From assembly GCA_003820635.1 (NCBI GenBank), contig RPOS01000299.1, positions 1 to 7,213 on the forward strand: 7,213 bases of DNA, read 5' to 3'. Position 1 is the first letter of the stretch, and every line of letters begins with the position of its first letter. The DNA comes from Verrucomicrobiaceae bacterium (GTDB lineage: Bacteria > Verrucomicrobiota > Verrucomicrobiae > Verrucomicrobiales > Akkermansiaceae). A program made the position numbers and the translations under genes. Below the pieces are notes generated by a model, which was given only the letters and a program-made list of their open reading frames with translations, did no database searches and was not told where the DNA came from. Shown in pieces: positions 1 to 6,408 of this stretch.

Positions 1-1
1 A

Positions 2-415
2 TGGATTAGCCAAGGAAAGATCACCGGACAAGCGGCACAGGTCGGAAGCAACATCGAGATCACGGCCCTCGGCTATGGCTCTTGGGCTACCGACAATGCC
101 GGAGGCCAAGCAGCCAACCTCGACTACGACAACGACGGCGTGTCCAACGGCGTGGAGTTCTTCATGAACGCCGCCCCCGGCTTCACCGCCAATCCTGGCC
201 TCGTAGGCAACACGGTTACTTGGCCCAATGGCGGCAACATCCCCAGTTCCGCCTATGGCAGTCAGTTCGTGGTGCAAATTTCGACCGATTTGGTGGAATG
301 GCTCGACGTTCCCGGCACTGGCGATGCCAATCTCGCAAACACCTCCGGTTCGGTTGCCTACACCCTGAGCGGCGCTGGCAAGAAGTTCGTCCGCCTCAAG
401 GTGGTTCCGAATTGA
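2..415 (+). CDS. 3' end of a secreted protein with the verrucomicrobial-type C-terminal module (5' partial)
   Basis: The frame is open from the left edge (first full codon at position 2) to the TGA at 413-415, giving the last 137 residues of a longer protein. An in-frame GTG at 140 exists, but the coding sense clearly continues upstream of it, so I treat the gene as truncated by the window. The segment has a glycine- and asparagine-rich beta-type region, then an acidic DYDNDG loop (122-139) of the calcium-binding thrombospondin-3 or EF-hand-like type followed by a VEFF segment. After that comes a FVVQISTDLVEW segment and a terminal KKFVRLKV. The same order (acidic D-x-D-x-DG loop, E-[YF], a short beta strand ending in W, terminal F-x-R-L-K-V) closes the large protein ending at 6302. 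This points to a shared C-terminal sorting or folding module of exported proteins. The activity of the missing N-terminal part cannot be inferred. The reading frame is secure; the module's function is inference. Confidence 0.8.
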   Translation, partial: WISQGKITGQAAQVGSNIEITALGYGSWATDNAGGQAANLDYDNDGVSNGVEFFMNAAPGFTANPGLVGNTVTWPNGGNIPSSAYGSQFVVQISTDLVEWLDVPGTGDANLANTSGSVAYTLSGAGKKFVRLKVVPN

Positions 416-490
416 TCTTACCCAATAAAGGGACGGAAACCTTACTGAACACAGATATCCCGGGATTTATCGGATATTTCAGGAATTACC

Positions 491-524
491 GCGGGGTTGC
501 TGACCAGAGCGTCGGCGACCCCGC
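491..524 (+). terminator. Strong intrinsic-terminator-like hairpin
   Basis: Positions 491-504 (GCGGGGTTGCTGAC) pair along their whole length with 511-524 (GTCGGCGACCCCGC). The stem is 14 bp with two G-U wobbles (498/517 and 501/514) and a 6-nt loop. The sequence after it (525-538) is pyrimidine- and T-rich but is not a clean T-run, so termination efficiency is uncertain. It starts 76 nt after the stop codon at 413-415, with no convincing gene between, which fits a terminator separating that gene from the prepilin-glycosidase unit. Confidence 0.6.
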
Positions 525-989
525 CTCATTTATCTTCTCGAATCAATTCAGTTTTTTCGCAGGATAAAGTGGATCTCCACGGATTCTCACCGGGTAATTT
601 GAGCGGATGGGAATTGGCCAGGGAGCCCTAGACGTACCAATGGGCGCGAATGATCGAGCAGGCATACACCTCGAGCTTTACCTGCGCTCTGTCTAAAGCT
701 CTATTCGAGCCCGTTTGGGCTGGGAAGAGTCCCGAGCCCCCCCCTGCGAGGGTGGGGGTATTTGGAAAGCTCATGCGGTTTTCGGTGCTGTCGTAGTACA
801 TTTTCATTAGCGATTTCGGCGTACAGGTCGCTTCACTTCGTACCAGAGAATCAACCTTTGCTGCAACGGATGGAATTGAAAGAGAGTCCAGATTTGCGTG
901 TTTCAGAATGATTTTTCGCATATTCTGATTTGCCGGGACTCGAGGAATGGGGTATGTTCCTGCTTGTGAAAACCAATCGGAAAAAGACC
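525..989. other. Long intergenic region with no supported gene
   Basis: This region lies between the terminator hairpin and the prepilin gene. The minus-strand frames crossing it (for example 628-921) show no recognisable domain and no supporting context. I see no tRNA-like cloverleaf and no clear -35/-10 pair at correct spacing. The one conspicuous signal is the hairpin cluster at 673-759, listed separately. Homopolymers include an 8-C run at 737-744. The promoter of the prepilin-glycosidase unit presumably lies here, but I cannot place it. Confidence 0.5.
673..759 (+). promoter_or_regulatory. Cluster of overlapping, mutually exclusive hairpins in the probable 5' leader of the prepilin unit
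   Basis: Four stems can be read directly. Stem 1: GAGCTTTA (673-680) with TAAAGCTC (694-701), perfect 8 bp, 13-nt loop. Stem 2: AGCCC (708-712) with GGGCT (717-721), tetraloop. Stem 3: GGGCTGGGA (717-725) with TCCCGAGCCC (730-739), 9 bp with G734 bulged and an AGAG loop. Stem 4: the C run 737-744 with 750-758, 8 G-C pairs with T753 bulged and loop TGCGA, followed by TATTT. Stems 2 and 3 share 717-721, and stems 3 and 4 share 737-739, so forming one excludes the next. That is the arrangement expected of an attenuator or a riboswitch expression platform, or of a structured small RNA. No known riboswitch class is recognised, and a regulatory role is inference from folding alone. Confidence 0.35.
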
Positions 990-1775
990 ATGAGCGCAGC
1001 TAAGCCAATCGCCTTGAACTCGTGTCGGCCACGGATGTCCGGCTTCACGATGACGGAAATTCTGGTGGTCATTGCTATCGTCGGCGTTCTGGCGACGGTG
1101 ATGTTCCCTCTCGTTCGAAGAGGCATGGAGAAAGCCAAAGCGGCCCAGTGCGTCTCGAACCTGAGGAATTGTGGCGTGAGGTTTTCCACCTATTTATTTG
1201 ATGGCAAGATCCTCCAATATGAATACATTGATGGGCAATATGAATCCAACTGGAAGTCCATTATGTTATCCAAAGACGAAGGCAACACTCTTGAACTCAG
1301 CAAGATCACGTATTGCCCTGCATGGAATCCTAGCTTTGCGGAATATGAAGGCAAGCCCAACAATTGGTTTGCATACGGCATGGATCAGGGCGCATTGAAG
1401 CATACCATCGATCCGGGCACAAACAAGGTCACAGTAGCCAATCCAGTTGCTACCATGGTAATCGATCAACCATCCAAATACATCTTGCTTGCAGATAGCG
1501 TTGCCAGAAACAAGGGTGCATGGACTTACAATGGAAAAGACAAAACAAAGAACTATCAAGTTGCACAGATTAGCATTTCGGGTGAAACCGGATCCTGGGA
1601 CTCCGAAGGATGCCTGCACCTGCGCCACGATGGCCGTGCGAACGTGCTTTTTCTCGATGGTCATGTGCAGGCCATGGTTCCCAAGGAGATCCGCAACATG
1701 CTGAATGGATACAACCAATCCAAGACCCCGTTTTACTATTGGGACAAAGAACTCAAAGACAAGGTGCAGCGCTGA
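990..1775 (+). CDS. Prepilin-type N-terminal cleavage/methylation domain protein with H-X9-DG motif (pseudopilin)
   Basis: 261 residues from ATG 990. The N-terminus carries a type IV prepilin leader ending in M-S-G, then mature FTMTEILVVIAIVGVLATVM. The prepilin peptidase site is after G18, with the conserved Glu at mature position +5 and a single hydrophobic helix of about 20 residues. Near the C-terminus is an exact H-X9-DG motif: His213, nine residues, Asp223-Gly224, followed by HV. This is the diagnostic motif of the prepilin-like family (often with DUF1559) that is greatly expanded in Verrucomicrobiota, Lentisphaerota and Planctomycetota. The protein should sit in the inner membrane and be a substrate of a type IV pilus or type II-like secretion machine; its actual role is unknown. 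Start choice: ATG 990 gives an 18-residue basic leader. ATG 954 has a better Shine-Dalgarno-like GAGG at 942-945 and would give a 30-residue leader; TTG 930 is also in frame. The next gene starts 21 nt after the stop, suggesting one transcript. Sample lines are only about 38-43% G+C, lower than the flanking genes. Confidence 0.9.
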   Translation: MSAAKPIALNSCRPRMSGFTMTEILVVIAIVGVLATVMFPLVRRGMEKAKAAQCVSNLRNCGVRFSTYLFDGKILQYEYIDGQYESNWKSIMLSKDEGNTLELSKITYCPAWNPSFAEYEGKPNNWFAYGMDQGALKHTIDPGTNKVTVANPVATMVIDQPSKYILLADSVARNKGAWTYNGKDKTKNYQVAQISISGETGSWDSEGCLHLRHDGRANVLFLDGHVQAMVPKEIRNMLNGYNQSKTPFYYWDKELKDKVQR

Positions 1776-1796
1776 CAATATTTCGACCTGGGTATT

Positions 1797-4700
1797 ATGA
1801 GTCCGGCAATGTCCCATTCTGTTTGTAGCATCAACCGGGTTCTGGCTGTAGCCGGGCGAAAGGGAATGCGGATCGCATGCGTGATGGCGGCATTCTGGCT
1901 CTTTAACGAGCAGTCGCGCGGTTCGCCGATTCCGGACGTGACCACTATCAGTTCCGGCATTGAATCTTCAGCAAGCGCGCCGGACACATGGTTTTCCTAT
2001 AACCCTGGCGGAGTCTGGTCCGGCGAGTCATCCCCGGGTTACGGATATCTCTGGAATCAATATCGTCAGGCTGCAATTTTCAGCTGGGGAGGATCGGTTT
2101 TGGGGCAAGGATCCACATGGTATGGAATCATATTCCAACCTGCCGGAGGGATGTCCAGGGTCGCTCAGACCTCGCCGCCCGTCACTGACGCCAGAAGTGC
2201 GTTATGCTTCAAGCCATCCGTATCCGGCAGATATTCGATAGCTCCGAATCCGGGTTACAAAACGATCGATCTGGCGGCACAGGGCGATATTCCAGCAGCG
2301 GATCAGAACAAAACGGCCAAATTCGCTATTTATAAGAATGAAACCATGCTCTGGCCGGCCAATGGCCTGCCGCTTCAACTATCAAAACACACCCCATCCG
2401 CTGCATTTCCGACACTTGAGGTGAATCTGTCGGCGTCCGATACCCTGAGGTTTGTCGTTGAAAATGGGGATCAATCAGGCCTCTACGGGTACAATGCCAG
2501 TATGAGATTATATCCTGTCATCACCAGCGTGGATCTCACCAGCGCTTATTCGATCCCGCAGGCAAATGCCCCAAGCGCGTTAATTGAGTCCAATGCCACT
2601 GCGGATCAATGGTTTTCCTATACCCAGACGGCTCCCTGGATCGCAGAATACTTTGACAATACCGCATGGTGGCAAAAATACAGTCAAGCGGCCGTTTTTA
2701 GCTGGGGCGCCTCCATTCTTGGCAGCGGCCAGACCTGGTATGGGATGGTTTTCCAGCCCTACAAAGGGGTGGACAGGGTTGCCAATCCCACTCCGTCCGC
2801 TTCAACCATGAAGATGGCATTGTCCTACATCCCTGCGCAAGCCGGCACTTATAGCATCGGTCCCTCCGCCAATTACACGACAATTGACCTGATCAATGCC
2901 GCTCATATCGAGGCATCCGATGAATCCAAGACCGCCAAATTTGCCATTTACAAAAACGATACCATCATCTGGCCGGCCAATGGAAATCCCCTGGCTCTTT
3001 CAAAAAGCAGTCCTGTTCAGCAGTTTCCTAGCCTTGAGGTCGTGCTCGACACCACGGATATCATCAGGTTTGTGGTGGATTGCACGGATCAACCGGGCCT
3101 GACAGGCTGGTATGCGGCGATGGCATTCTTACCCGAGGTGAAATGTGTGGGCAACAATAATTTCACCAAGAAAACCATCACGACATGGTTCGAGAACTCC
3201 CTGACGGACATATTCCATGACACGGTGCAATCAACAACCTCGATGTCCAGCGGCACCATCCATATGGCGAGAAACGAAACCGAAAGCATCCAGATCGCCC
3301 TGCGCTGTGACACCCAAACTCTTAACAATGTCACCGCCAGCGTGGACGGGCTCTCGGGATCGAACAGCCCGGTGGTCACTGTAAAACCCGTCAGGCAGCT
3401 TTATAATTCCAAATCTTCATACGGAATTCTCGGGGAGTATAACCGGAAAGCAGGGTATGCAAGGCGGCTTTCACCCGGATATTTTCCCTCGTATTATGAA
3501 AACACAGGGAGCATCGGAACGATTAACTCATGGAGAACCCAGGGCTTTTTGGTGGAGGCCACGGCATCCAGAAATACGGCTCCCGGCACCTATAATGCAT
3601 GGGTGAACATCAATACGGAACTTGGTGTTACAACGGTTCCCTTCACGATAGTGGTATTCAGCGCGACTCTTCCGGATCCAAAGGATTCCACGCTGGCGTA
3701 CAACGCCTACTTCCATTCGGCCACCCATCCCGGTGCCGCGCATTATAGCGAGGGCTATCATGTGGGCAATGTGCTCAATTCCTTTTACAATTGCGCGAAT
3801 TACAATGCCAATTTCTGGCAACTCATGCGGAATTATGCGGCGGTTTTGAAAAAGCAAAGGCAAAACACCATCAAGGTTCCTGTGGAAGCATTGATATTGC
3901 CGGACATGACGATTAATGGCGATGGAAGCTATGCCATTGACTGGACAAAGTTCGATCAATTTATCAATACTTTCATCTCCCATGGTTCCGTAAAGTATCT
4001 GGATAGTAATTACCCTTACGAAAAGGACTGGTATATCAAACAGGATCCATATGGCGGCCTGGCAGCCTGGGTTTTTCAGAATGATACGGACGGCAAGGTG
4101 AAGTCGGTGTGGAAGCTGGTCGATTCGGATTCCGCCGTGGTCAACAGCCATATCGACAAGCTGTATGCCGCGCTTTACTCGCATTTGCAGACCAAGGGAT
4201 GGATCAATATGTGGCTTCAGCACTCGGCGGACGAGCCGCTTTCACAGATTCAATACGGCCAAATAACGGCCCTGTACAACAGGCTCAAGGGGATTAACTC
4301 TGCCATCAAGACAATCGCACCGGGATCCGATCAGAATATACACTTCGGAGCGGAGTTGGACATTCCCGTGCCGCAAATTGACAGCTATGAGAACAACAAG
4401 GTATCCTTTGACGCCATCAACAATTCGAATGGCCGACAGACGTGGACCTATACCTGTGTCAACCCCCAGGGCAATTGGCTGACGCGCCTGGGCGATTATC
4501 CGCTGCAAAGCACCAGAATGCTTGGCTGGTATTTGTGGAAAAACAATCTCAACGGATTTTTGCATTGGAGTTGGAACTCCTGGTATCAGGCCGCCAACGG
4601 CACTAACAATCCTTTCAGTGATATTTATTGCCCGGACGGGGTCGAGGACGCATGGCTAGTGTACCCCGACTCAGCGAATTTATCCGTGATGGAAGGTCCG

Positions 4701-6302
4701 CGCAGCACGGCGATGCGGGACGCTCTGGAGGATTACGAGATTCTGCAACTCGCCAACTCATATAACAGCGGAAGAACGGGCCAGATTGTCAGTCAAATGG
4801 TCTTGTCCGGGCAACTGTTCAACCGGAATCCGGGCGAGTTGATAAGCAACCGACTTGAAGTGCTAAAACTCGCCTCACGCATTAATACCCCTCCTGTTTT
4901 CACCTCCCATACGCTTTCAGGAACAACGTCTGCTCCTGCCACGGTGTACTCTGCCACCATTGCGGGGAGCGCCACGGACGCTGACGACAACCCGCTGACC
5001 TATGAAAAGCTATCCGGCCCGGCCTGGCTCAACATTGCATCCGACGGCACCCTCACCGGGACGCCCCAGGCTGGCGATGGCGGGGTCAATGTATGGATGG
5101 TCCGCGTGAAGGATGGATTCGGGGGATCGGATATCGCGCGTCTCTTCATTCAGGTTATTGTCTATCCCGCTAACAACTACGGAGAATTACAGGGTAATAG
5201 CACCTCAAGTGGATACATCAACCGTATCCAATTGGCAGATTTGGACAAGACATCGGGCAATAACAACGGCTATGCCGATTTCAGGAACCTGGTCGCAACC
5301 CTGACTCCCGGCCAGAGCGTGAATTATACTTTCACTCCGGGAGGCAACTCTTCTACCGTCAGATGGACGGTCTGGATCGATTTCAATCGGGATGGCGATT
5401 TTGGGGATTCCGAAATGATTGTCAGTCCCACGGCCGGTTCCAGCTCCGCCGTGAGCGGCAACTTCACCGTCCCCTCAGGTGCCAGCGTTGGTCCTAGCCG
5501 GATGCGGATCGCGATGAGGAGTTCGGTTTTTGGCATCGGCCAGAGCGATCCGACCGGTTCATTTTCCTATGGTGAAGTCGAGGATTACTCCGTCCAGATC
5601 GGGACGAACCCGACCCCGAATGCCGCGCCCTATTTTCTCTCGGATCCGATTGTCAAGGCGGGTGTTACGGCAGGCTCACCGATGAGCGCCTCGCTGGTCG
5701 CCGATGCCGCCGATTGGGAGGGGGATGCCTTGAGCTATGCGAAAACCTCTGGTCCTGCCTGGTTGACGGTGGCTTCCAATGGCGCAGTATCCGGCACTCC
5801 GCCGACCTCGGCTCAGGGAACTAACAACTTCGTGGTGAGTGTCACGGACGGCTCCGGTGGAACTGACAGCACCACGCTTCAGATCAATGTTTTCGCGGCA
5901 CCTTTCGAGCTATGGAAGCAGGAAAATTTCACACCTGCACAACTCGCGCAGCCGGGGGGGGCGGGCGAGCTTGATGATCCGGATCGCGACGGTATTCCCA
6001 ATTTGCTCGAATACGCGCTGGGCATGGATCCGAATCAAGCTTCGAGTTCCGGACTGCCGGTCTGTGCCGTTTCCGGAGATTATCTGACTTTATCATTCAA
6101 TCGCCAAAAATACGCGGATGATATAATCTATGGGGTTGAGGCCGTTGGGAATTTGAACTCTTCATGGGTGGAAATCTGGAACAGCATCAGCATACCCTAC
6201 GGCGGAGGCAGCAATCCTTCGCAACTGGTCATAGTCCAGGACACGGTGCCAGTCTCCGACGCTCCAAAACGCTTCATGCGTTTGAAGGTCATCAAACCAT
6301 GA
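1797..6302 (+). CDS. Secreted multidomain GH123/DUF4091-like glycosidase with putative Ig and GEVED domains
   Basis: 1501 residues. A basic then hydrophobic stretch (about 21-36, IACVMAAFWLF core) resembles a signal peptide; the true start could be ATG 1866 (M24). Order of parts: duplicated beta-rich module (about 47-243 and 253-449); beta-sandwich resembling the GH123 N-terminal domain (about 450-660) with ARNETESIQ at 491-499; catalytic barrel of DUF4091/GH123 type (about 660-1025) with HSADEP at 809-814, then W-rich strands and R-D-A-L-E-D-Y-E near its end; putative Ig domain (about 1031-1122); GEVED domain (about 1140-1266, YGEVEDY); second putative Ig domain (about 1275-1366); C-terminal module (1370-1501) with DPDRDG at 1395-1399 and terminal FMRLKV. 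GH123 enzymes are retaining beta-N-acetylgalactosaminidases that use substrate-assisted catalysis with an adjacent Asp-Glu pair; D812-E813 fit that role. Exact substrate is inference, since DUF4091 is broader than characterised GH123. Probably cotranscribed with the prepilin gene. Confidence 0.88.
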   Translation: MSPAMSHSVCSINRVLAVAGRKGMRIACVMAAFWLFNEQSRGSPIPDVTTISSGIESSASAPDTWFSYNPGGVWSGESSPGYGYLWNQYRQAAIFSWGGSVLGQGSTWYGIIFQPAGGMSRVAQTSPPVTDARSALCFKPSVSGRYSIAPNPGYKTIDLAAQGDIPAADQNKTAKFAIYKNETMLWPANGLPLQLSKHTPSAAFPTLEVNLSASDTLRFVVENGDQSGLYGYNASMRLYPVITSVDLTSAYSIPQANAPSALIESNATADQWFSYTQTAPWIAEYFDNTAWWQKYSQAAVFSWGASILGSGQTWYGMVFQPYKGVDRVANPTPSASTMKMALSYIPAQAGTYSIGPSANYTTIDLINAAHIEASDESKTAKFAIYKNDTIIWPANGNPLALSKSSPVQQFPSLEVVLDTTDIIRFVVDCTDQPGLTGWYAAMAFLPEVKCVGNNNFTKKTITTWFENSLTDIFHDTVQSTTSMSSGTIHMARNETESIQIALRCDTQTLNNVTASVDGLSGSNSPVVTVKPVRQLYNSKSSYGILGEYNRKAGYARRLSPGYFPSYYENTGSIGTINSWRTQGFLVEATASRNTAPGTYNAWVNINTELGVTTVPFTIVVFSATLPDPKDSTLAYNAYFHSATHPGAAHYSEGYHVGNVLNSFYNCANYNANFWQLMRNYAAVLKKQRQNTIKVPVEALILPDMTINGDGSYAIDWTKFDQFINTFISHGSVKYLDSNYPYEKDWYIKQDPYGGLAAWVFQNDTDGKVKSVWKLVDSDSAVVNSHIDKLYAALYSHLQTKGWINMWLQHSADEPLSQIQYGQITALYNRLKGINSAIKTIAPGSDQNIHFGAELDIPVPQIDSYENNKVSFDAINNSNGRQTWTYTCVNPQGNWLTRLGDYPLQSTRMLGWYLWKNNLNGFLHWSWNSWYQAANGTNNPFSDIYCPDGVEDAWLVYPDSANLSVMEGPRSTAMRDALEDYEILQLANSYNSGRTGQIVSQMVLSGQLFNRNPGELISNRLEVLKLASRINTPPVFTSHTLSGTTSAPATVYSATIAGSATDADDNPLTYEKLSGPAWLNIASDGTLTGTPQAGDGGVNVWMVRVKDGFGGSDIARLFIQVIVYPANNYGELQGNSTSSGYINRIQLADLDKTSGNNNGYADFRNLVATLTPGQSVNYTFTPGGNSSTVRWTVWIDFNRDGDFGDSEMIVSPTAGSSSAVSGNFTVPSGASVGPSRMRIAMRSSVFGIGQSDPTGSFSYGEVEDYSVQIGTNPTPNAAPYFLSDPIVKAGVTAGSPMSASLVADAADWEGDALSYAKTSGPAWLTVASNGAVSGTPPTSAQGTNNFVVSVTDGSGGTDSTTLQINVFAAPFELWKQENFTPAQLAQPGGAGELDDPDRDGIPNLLEYALGMDPNQASSSGLPVCAVSGDYLTLSFNRQKYADDIIYGVEAVGNLNSSWVEIWNSISIPYGGGSNPSQLVIVQDTVPVSDAPKRFMRLKVIKP
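1935..2525 (+). repeat. N-terminal module copy A (protein-level tandem repeat, residues about 47-243)
   Basis: First copy of an internal duplication about 206-207 residues long. Diagnostic blocks are WFSY (from W65), QAAIFSWG, LGQGSTWYG, FQP, RVA, TAKFAIYKN and LWPANG, ending in F-P-T-L-E-V and LRFVVENGDQSG. Each recurs in the same order in the second copy. The alternation of hydrophobic and polar residues and the aromatic content suggest a beta-sandwich, plausibly carbohydrate-binding. Its layout (A-x-x-S/A-G-x-Y-S, then ng-x-x-L-W, then a D-x-L-R-F-V-V strand) recalls exoprotein beta-sandwich modules in this group of bacteria. I do not recognise a named family. Confidence 0.75.
2553..3143 (+). 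repeat. N-terminal module copy B (protein-level tandem repeat, residues about 253-449)
   Basis: Second copy of the duplicated module. WFSY begins at W272, 207 residues after W65, and the closing L-P-E-V proline is P446 against P240 in copy A, a one-residue shift. Matching blocks are QAAVFSWG, LGSGQTWYG, FQP, RVA, TAKFAIYKN, IWPANG, F-P-S-L-E-V and IRFVVDCTDQPG. The DNA of the two copies has diverged at many synonymous and non-synonymous sites, so the duplication is old rather than a recent or assembly-derived repeat. Confidence 0.75.
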
Positions 6303-6408
6303 AACAAGTTCACTACTTCATGGCACCAGATGCAGTAAATACTCCAGGAATTTTTCCATGTAAACCAGCAACAGCGGGGTATCCATTAGCTTTAGATACC
6401 AATATCAC
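6303..6408 (+). other. AT-rich linker containing a 37-codon ORF coupled by ATGA at both ends
   Basis: This interval separates the glycosidase stop (TGA 6300-6302) from the DUF5107 start (ATG 6409). It counts to about 41% G+C, against about 58% in sampled lines of the following gene. An ORF of 37 codons runs 6299-6412, MKQVHYFMAPDAVNTPGIFP then 17 more residues. Its ATG overlaps the upstream stop as ATGA, and its TGA overlaps the downstream start as ATGA. The pentamer CATGA occurs at both edges (6298-6302 and 6408-6412). No domain, signal peptide or terminator is visible. It may be a tiny translationally coupled gene, a small insertion, or plain spacer; I do not call it a gene. Confidence 0.3.

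Noticed and set aside
82..567. 161-codon plus-strand frame, very rich in arginine
   Set aside because: It is a frame-shifted shadow of the partial exoprotein ending at 415; the arginine-rich composition is typical of an off-frame reading of GC-rich coding DNA, and it runs through the terminator hairpin.
700..720. TTCGAGCCC-like sequence resembling a tRNA T-arm
   Set aside because: No anticodon arm, D-arm or acceptor stem can be placed at the required spacing around it; the bases are better explained by the overlapping hairpins.
628..921. 97-codon minus-strand open frame in the intergenic region
   Set aside because: No recognised domain, no visible ribosome binding site, and it overlaps the hairpin cluster. 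Its isolation in a non-coding stretch makes a chance frame or decayed remnant more likely; a database search of the translation would settle it.
894..926. Possible promoter with TTGCGT and TATTCT boxes
   Set aside because: The spacing between the boxes is 21 nt, too long for a standard sigma-70-type promoter, and the matches are weak.
1266..1817. 183-codon minus-strand frame
   Set aside because: It is antisense to the H-X9-DG prepilin gene, which is supported by both its leader and its C-terminal motif.
3528..4223. 231-codon minus-strand frame
   Set aside because: It lies wholly inside the GH123-like gene, whose plus-strand frame has coherent domain structure. No independent signal supports the minus frame.
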